Source of the DNA: a bacterium
GTDB taxonomy: Bacteria; Electryoneota; RPQS01
Direction of reading: 5' to 3'
DNA length: 12,724 nucleotides
Assembly (NCBI GenBank): GCA_016721565.1
Contig: JADKHW010000046.1
Location: 1 to 12,724 of the forward strand
Part shown: piece after piece, positions 8,194-12,724 of the stretch
Layout: each line of letters opens with the position of its first letter
Numbering within the stretch: the stretch's first letter is position 1
Position numbers and translations under genes: made by a program
The notes under the pieces: model-generated
The model's input: the letters and a program-made list of their open reading frames with translations, nothing else
Databases searched by the model: none
Told to the model about the DNA's origin: nothing

Positions 8194-8287
8194 GACATTG
8201 TACTGCTTTTTAACAAGAAATCGGGGCCAACGTCGTTCAATTCCCATTCGATACAAGGACGCGCGCGGACCTAAAGTCGGACAAGTG

Positions 8288-8296
8288 TGGTATACT
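8288..8296 (+). promoter_or_regulatory. Candidate extended -10 promoter
   Basis: TGG directly followed by TATACT (8291-8296) is an extended -10 arrangement upstream of the envelope gene at 8445. No good -35 hexamer is seen 17 nt upstream. Confidence 0.3.
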
Positions 8297-8444
8297 AAGT
8301 AAGGAATGGTTGGTTTTGAGTGGTTTTGGCCCAAAGAGTTCAAGTCGCGCTATCATGATGAAGGAATGTCAAGGTTTTGCATCTGATGCTCTCTATTCCC
8401 CGTCTGGCCGCCAGAGTTATTTATCTGATGTAATAAGGATTCCG

Positions 8445-9135
8445 ATGCTCTTGGTACGCTATAAGAAACTTCTACTGTTCGCGATTCTGGGAGTGCTTGT
8501 CATCGTAGCTACTGTGATCTTTATCAATGCCCCCTCGGAGAAGTCAGCCAATTGTGCCTTGGACAGCTTAGCTCAACCCTCAATGAAAACAGTTGCAGAT
8601 ACTGCCACTTCAAGACCAAACTTCTCGGCGCTCATTCACGAGTCTCTCCTAAATGACCTCTTGGAGGCGACCGGGTATTTGAAGGGCGAAGGGCCGTTGT
8701 TGTTTAAGTCCAAACGGTCGAATTTCAAATGGAAAGCCGAGCAACTGCATGTTCAAATCACCGATTCGGGTGCTGTTTTCACTGCAAACGTTTTTGTGCA
8801 TTGGCTGGCATGAATTACCAGGCGCCGAGCAAGGAAAAGGATTGTAGCGTATGATTATGATAAAGAACAGATAAACTTGGTTTTGAAAGATGTGCCATTC
8901 GATTTTCGATTCAAAATTTTAGCAAGAGAATCAAGATTCTTACTAAGCGAATGTAGCCGACGTTATCGGTCCAACAATCGGAATCTTGGGAGATATTCAC
9001 TACAACTCGATTTTGATGTCAAGAAACTTGATGGTAGAAACCCTTAAAATTAACAGTCAAACATCATTCGGTAGGTACGAGCCTGAGCGAGTTATCGCCG
9101 ATTTTGAAGTTGATTTTTTCAAAGAATGGCGATAG
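8445..9135 (+). pseudogene. Membrane-anchored envelope protein of unknown function, frame-broken
   Basis: I do not recognise the family. The start is ATG 8445, with AAGGA at 8435-8439. An N-terminal anchor (KKLLLFAILGVLVIVATVIF) is followed by a polar linker and then a periplasmic domain containing FSALIHESLLNDLLEATGYL and WKAEQLHVQITDSGAVFTAN. That amphipathic-helix-then-beta pattern loosely recalls lipid-binding or LEA-like periplasmic folds, but this is only an impression. The frame ends in TGA at 8811, yet protein-like sequence continues: YDYDKEQINLVLKDVPFDFR (from ~8850), then, after a second shift near 8945, ANVADVIGPTIGILGDIHYN and VIADFEVDFFKEWR to TAG 9133-9135. About 230 residues in all. 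It lies just upstream of an outer-membrane efflux gene on the same strand, which could mean a shared function. Confidence 0.55.
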
Positions 9136-9209
9136 GCACAAATAATCAAGCAGATTCGAGTGTCATTTCCCCAGCGCATATAGAACAAACATCGAATGAT
9201 AAGTTTGTT

Positions 9210-10657
9210 ATGCACGAAGAAGCAGAACTCATAGTTCTCAAAACATTTGCACTCTTATGCTTACGGCAATTGCAGTTGTTGGCTGCGGATACCTTCGACG
9301 GCACCAAGCACCGACGATTGTTAATACACCGGAGCAATTTTGTCGGCTCCGACCGCTATGTTCGTTGACGAACCGTGGTGGCCCGTGTTTCAGGATACTA
9401 CGCTTTCAAGGTTGATTGAACAAGCGCTTGTGACCAGCCCTACGATGGATATTGCAGTCGCACGCTTGGAACAACTTCAAGCGGTCAATCGATATGCAGC
9501 GTCCACGATGTTCCCTTCGGTATCAACCTCTGGTGGCGTTCAAACGGGTGACCAACAAGTCATTGAGCGATATAATGATGACTTTCGAGAATACTCGGTG
9601 CGAGCGAACACTGTTTATGAGATAGATTTCTGGAAGAAATTATCTTCAGGCAGGCGAAGAGCAGCTGCAGAATTAGTCGCCAGTCGGTATGACGCGGCAA
9701 CAAGCGTGTTGGCTTTGACATCTCAAATCGCACGAACTTATTATACCATCGTTCGGCTTCGTGATGAATTAAAAGCCCTCAATAATGCAGAGACATCTTA
9801 TGAAATTGATAGTACCGCGGTTTCGAATAGATTTGTCCTTAAGAAGGCCACTTCCCTTGACATCTTTCAGACACAAGCAGTGCTTGCGCAAACAAGAGCA
9901 TTGGCCGAATTACTTTCAGTGAGTATCAGAACAGAAGAACACTCATTGTCAATTTTGCTGGGCTATTATCCGCGAACCACACTCAATTCGACACCCGATT
10001 CCCTCCCGGATGCGAGTGATGTTGTCGGCGCAGGACTACCCTCAGAGCTTCTGGTACGCCGACCTGATGTTCAAGCAGCGCGCGCACGTCTGGCGGCTGC
10101 AGATTTTGCTTGGGCAGAAGCTGGTGCAGAACGATTTCCCAGCTTTTCGCTGACGGCAACCGGTGGAAATGATGCCACGAACCAGGGATGCATTGGACCC
10201 GGGGAAGATGACGGTTAATCTTGCGTCGCGACTCACGCTTCCGATTTTGAGGGCGGAAGATTGCGTTGCTCAATCCGATGCCGCAGGCACGGTGTATCGT
10301 CAGATGTCAGCAGAATACGAAAGCCACTATGCTGAATGCATTTCGCGAAGTCGAAGATGCTCTTGCATTGGCCGAGCATGAGGCTGCGGCAATTGAGCAG
10401 CCAAGAACTTGCGACGGTTGCTGCAGACAGTGCGCTGCGAATTGCCCGAACGCAATATATGGAAGGCGACGCGTAACCCATTTTAACAGTGCTATACGCG
10501 CAAAACGCGCAGTTGGACGCAGAACGTAATTTGATCAACGCCCGCTTCGATCCTATTACCTATCGGATTGATTTGGCCACAGCACTGGGGATCTTGGACA
10601 CAGGCAGCAATCGAAGATTTCACGCGGAATCAACTTCCGGTTCCGGTTGACAAGTAA
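9210..10657 (+). CDS. NodT-family outer membrane efflux lipoprotein (TolC-like), frameshifted
   Basis: Outer-membrane channel of tripartite efflux systems. Near the N-terminus, ALL...LTAIAVVGCG (9257-9289) is a lipoprotein signal with Cys in a V-V-G-C lipobox. Two OEP repeats follow, the first opening with EPWWPVFQDTTLSRLIEQAL (from ~9370), the second with LLVRRPDVQAARARLAAADF (from ~10048) then FPSFSLTATGG. Later segments are TLPILRAEDCVAQSDAA, MLNAFREVEDALALAEHEAA, QELATVAADSALRIARTQYM and, at the end, WTQAAIEDFTRNQ...PVDK to TAA 10655-10657. Frame changes occur near 9255, 9335, 10185, 10300, 10400 and 10590; there is also an in-frame TAA at about 10477, where homologues continue. The length of about 480 codons is normal for NodT. 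The exact start is uncertain (ATG 9210 or a nearby codon). No membrane-fusion protein or RND/MFS pump is next to it. Confidence 0.82.
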
Positions 10658-10683
10658 TTCTAATGAACTTGTCACATTGGAAA

Positions 10684-10723
10684 GAGAAAACGGGTTAGCC
10701 TCCAGTGGCTAACCCGTTTTCTC
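10684..10723. terminator. Bidirectional terminator after efflux gene (GGGTTAGCC hairpin, copy 3)
   Basis: Perfect 17-bp stem GAGAAAACGGGTTAGCC (10684-10700)/GGCTAACCCGTTTTCTC (10707-10723), loop TCCAGT. The T-rich arm TTTTCTC on + and the mirrored A-run on the other side suit termination in both directions. It sits between the efflux gene and convergent minus-strand coding sequence. Confidence 0.82.
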
Positions 10724-10759
10724 ATCATTCAGATGTATCAAATTCATCTCTACGGTGAC

Positions 10760-11490
10760 TTACTTTGAATCACGAGGTGTTGTGGACTCCAGCTACGAGT
10801 CGAATAGGAGGCAGCAGTGCGCGAAGATTAGGTTAGTGGTAAACGGGCCGACACGAACTTGCGTGATGGACCCGGACTGCCCGGCAATTCGATAAGATGA
10901 AGTGTATACCGGCCTTACCAAGAAGAGGGTTATGCGATACTACATCCGTTTGGGAACGATAAGCGGCCACCAGTACGCATACCATTCGCCATGCGGAGAT
11001 GTTTGAACGTTATTAGCAAGCGTCTCGCTGATTGCGCTTTGAGTATCCGCGAGATGCTGCGCCGAGTTTGTCAATGTTAGCAATTGTACAGGAGATTTTT
11101 CAGCAATGACAAGCGTGTCGCAGAGTAGAGCCTTACTGAGTTAGGGCGGTAACTGGAAGCCGCGCTTTTTATCAAATGCACCGACACGAACCTGGTATGC
11201 ATGCTCGACTTTGCATGAAGCGGCGCGATCTTTGATGCCAAAACCATCGTCTCACCGATTTTGGCTGCACGGCGCTCGGCGAGTGCCAAGTTGTTGTAGG
11301 CAACAGATTTGAACCCCCCATAAGTTCCGCCATCGTCAACAGGGCACAATATGCGTGGGGTGTCTGGCGCCACATTGCTTGTAAGGTGGCTGTTTTGACT
11401 GGGTTGGCACTTTGCGGCGCAGGATGGAATCGATGGAGTTCCGCAACGAACTTTCCCTGGATGCGAAGTGTACCGGAGGATTTGATCAAC
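10760..11490 (-). pseudogene. SPOR-motif envelope protein, heavily frame-broken
   Basis: No single frame is long, but joined minus-strand frames give protein-like text. A likely start-side segment is GGFKSVAYNNLALAERRAAK (~11320-11260). Then comes KVEHAYQVRVGAFDKKRGFQ (~11216-11157), later SAISETLANNVQTSPHGEWY (~11035-10980), and AGQSGSITQVRVGPFTT (~10888-10838), with a possible end PRDSK-TAA at 10760-10762. The two QVRVG(A/P)F motifs, 333 nt apart, resemble the first strand of SPOR domains (xVQVGxF), which bind denuded septal peptidoglycan, so a double-SPOR periplasmic or lipoprotein is my best guess. NLALAERRA also resembles the RA motif of OmpA-like domains. Boundaries, and whether it is separate from the gene to its right (upstream in transcription), cannot be settled. 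Confidence 0.35.
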
Positions 11491-11499
11491 AGACTGCGG

Positions 11500-12724
11500 G
11501 CGCGAAGGAATTACGCACAACTCAATCTTCTCCGACTCCGCGAAGTTAAGTGTGACTGTGGGTCTCTTGTTCAAGGCGGTAATGTGATCGAGAGCAAGTT
11601 GGTAGTTCGCATGTTGACGGTCAGACTCCGGGGCGGAGTTTTCTGACTGCGAAAAGGAGCCGTCAGATGCAGATTATTGCCGTGATCATTTCATCGCAGA
11701 GTGACAACGCGAAGATTGCAATCCATAAACCACGCAGCAGCTGAAGCTCGCGCGTTCGCTGTGCCAGTGAATCCAGCAGTTCCACTTTCAAACAAGAATG
11801 CCGCGCTCGTATTGTTTTCGTCGCGATGTCCGTACACTGAGACATTACCTGAGGATTGTGCAACTCTTGGCAATTTTCAGATCGATAGATTCGGTGCGCG
11901 CACCGACAATGTTGAGTTCAATCGGCATGCGCTCCATCGGAACGCGGTCAAGCCCGAAGGCTGCATTCTCAATTTACCGTGTTACCTGCACCACGCAGAC
12001 AAGGAATGGAATACGAATTTGCCGTTCTTGTCACTTAACATCAGTGCGATCTCCGATGCACGCAGAGCGCCTGGGATACCGCCTCGTGGCAATTTGTCAA
12101 TGTCGTAGATTCGACCTTGCAGAGAACCTTGATCACGTTTTCTGCCGATGGGAATACCAACCGGTAATTGATAGCTGAGCATGTACGAGGTTTCATGATC
12201 AAATTGCAGCTCATCAAAATCGCGCTTGCGCAGTTTCAGCGTGATGAAGTGATTCTTGTATGGCTCGTATTGAACACCTACGTCATATTGCAGACTTTCG
12301 AAGTCGTGATCGTCGTTACGGTCAGCAATTTGAAAACTCGCGTTGGGCAACAAACTATTGATCGTGTTGTATTCCGCATTGAAGCCCGAAAATGTTGCTG
12401 CGTTACCCATCGATGGAATAACCGGAATGACCTGTTTGCCACCAGCTTTCCACAACGCTGTCCACCGGATCGGATGCGCGTCACACACTAAGCCTGTAGT
12501 TCTCAAGGTCGGAGGACTGGCCGTTAAATAGTCTTTGCGTACACCACGCATGACAGTGCTACTCAGTCAACATCCGAAAGGATTTTTGCAAACGTGCTAC
12601 CGAAATGAGAAACGCGGTTGTCAAACTCGAGAGGAAGTCAGTTTACTCACGCGGGTGTGCGTCTCAAAATCTAATGATGCGTTGGCCAGCGAGAAGTTGC
12701 GAAAGTTCAAGCCAGTTCGAAAGT
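11500..12724 (-). pseudogene. Usher-like outer-membrane protein with carboxypeptidase-regulatory-like domains (5'-partial, frame-broken)
   Basis: The gene enters from the right edge. Beta-barrel-like strands are seen first (GLNFRNFSLANASLDFETHT at ~12715-12656; FNAEYNTINSLLPNASFQIA; YDVGVQYEPYKNHFITLKLR). Next is SYQLPVGIPIGRKRDQGSLQ then GRIYDIDKLP (~12176-12087), the junction found where usher-type barrels run into a small Ig/transthyretin-like regulatory domain, closing with SDKNGKFVFHSL (~12035-12000). A second such module seems to follow: MPIELNIVGARTESIDLKIA (~11935-11876), NVSVYGHRDENN, LKVELLDSLAQRTRELQ (~11791-11740). The last strand TVTLNFAESEKIELCVIP lies near 11559-11506. At least five frame changes are needed. 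Such proteins sit in the outer membrane, perhaps in export or assembly of surface proteins; assignment to true fimbrial ushers is not proven. Confidence 0.5.

Noticed and set aside
8306..8386. Short ORF MVGFEWFWPKEFKSRYHDEG... after AAGGA
   Set aside because: AAGGA abuts the ATG with no spacing, the ORF is only 26 codons, and the 8445 start has better signals.
8811..8850. Possible TGA recoding (readthrough) in the 8445 gene
   Set aside because: The sequence right after TGA in the same frame (ITRRRARKR) is not protein-like for this domain, and neighbouring genes show indels; a frameshift explains it better. No other gene has in-frame TGA at conserved positions.

Overview
The window looks like accessory or ordinary chromosome of an uncultured member of the FCB superphylum (Bacteroidota/Ignavibacteria-like or allied candidate phyla such as Zixibacteria or KSB1). 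The evidence is a C-terminal type IX secretion sorting domain (NYPNPFN... type), a DUF4153 membrane protein, and usher-like/carboxypeptidase-regulatory outer-membrane architecture. Base composition is moderate and codon use is similar across the genes. I cannot assign a genus.

Layout, left to right: (1) 1-1279 (+), the 3' part of a secreted 52-residue-repeat protein ending in a T9SS sorting domain. (2) 1394-2453 (+), a membrane-bound NapH/YccM-like polyferredoxin. (3) 2454-2773, a non-coding stretch with small palindromes. (4) 2774-5313 (+), a membrane pyrophosphatase with the K+-independent, proton-pumping signature and an unusual N-terminal extension. (5) A terminator shared with the convergent VOC/glyoxalase-like gene, 5424-5882 (-). 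(6) tRNA-Glu(CUC), 6003-6075, with a clear promoter and terminator. (7) 6252-8093 (+), an intact DUF4153 membrane protein. (8) 8445-9135 (+), an unrecognised membrane-anchored envelope protein with a broken frame. (9) About 9210-10657 (+), a NodT-type outer membrane efflux lipoprotein. (10) On the minus strand from about 10760 to the right edge, badly frame-broken coding sequence for SPOR-motif and usher-like outer-membrane proteins.

Almost every gene except the VOC gene, the tRNA and DUF4153 is cut by frameshifts, although reading across frames restores continuous, well conserved protein. Damage is heaviest at both ends and absent at 5.4-8.1 kb. I read this as residual indel error in a long-read or low-coverage assembly rather than true gene decay, so several genes are given as one span with estimated break points.

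Functionally the window is mostly cell envelope: electron transfer and PPi-driven proton pumping in the inner membrane, an outer-membrane export channel, and surface or secreted proteins. No mobile element, CRISPR array, rRNA or defence locus was seen. The most notable non-coding signal is a hairpin with the same core stem (GGGTTAGCC/GGCTAACCC) ending three separate transcription units.
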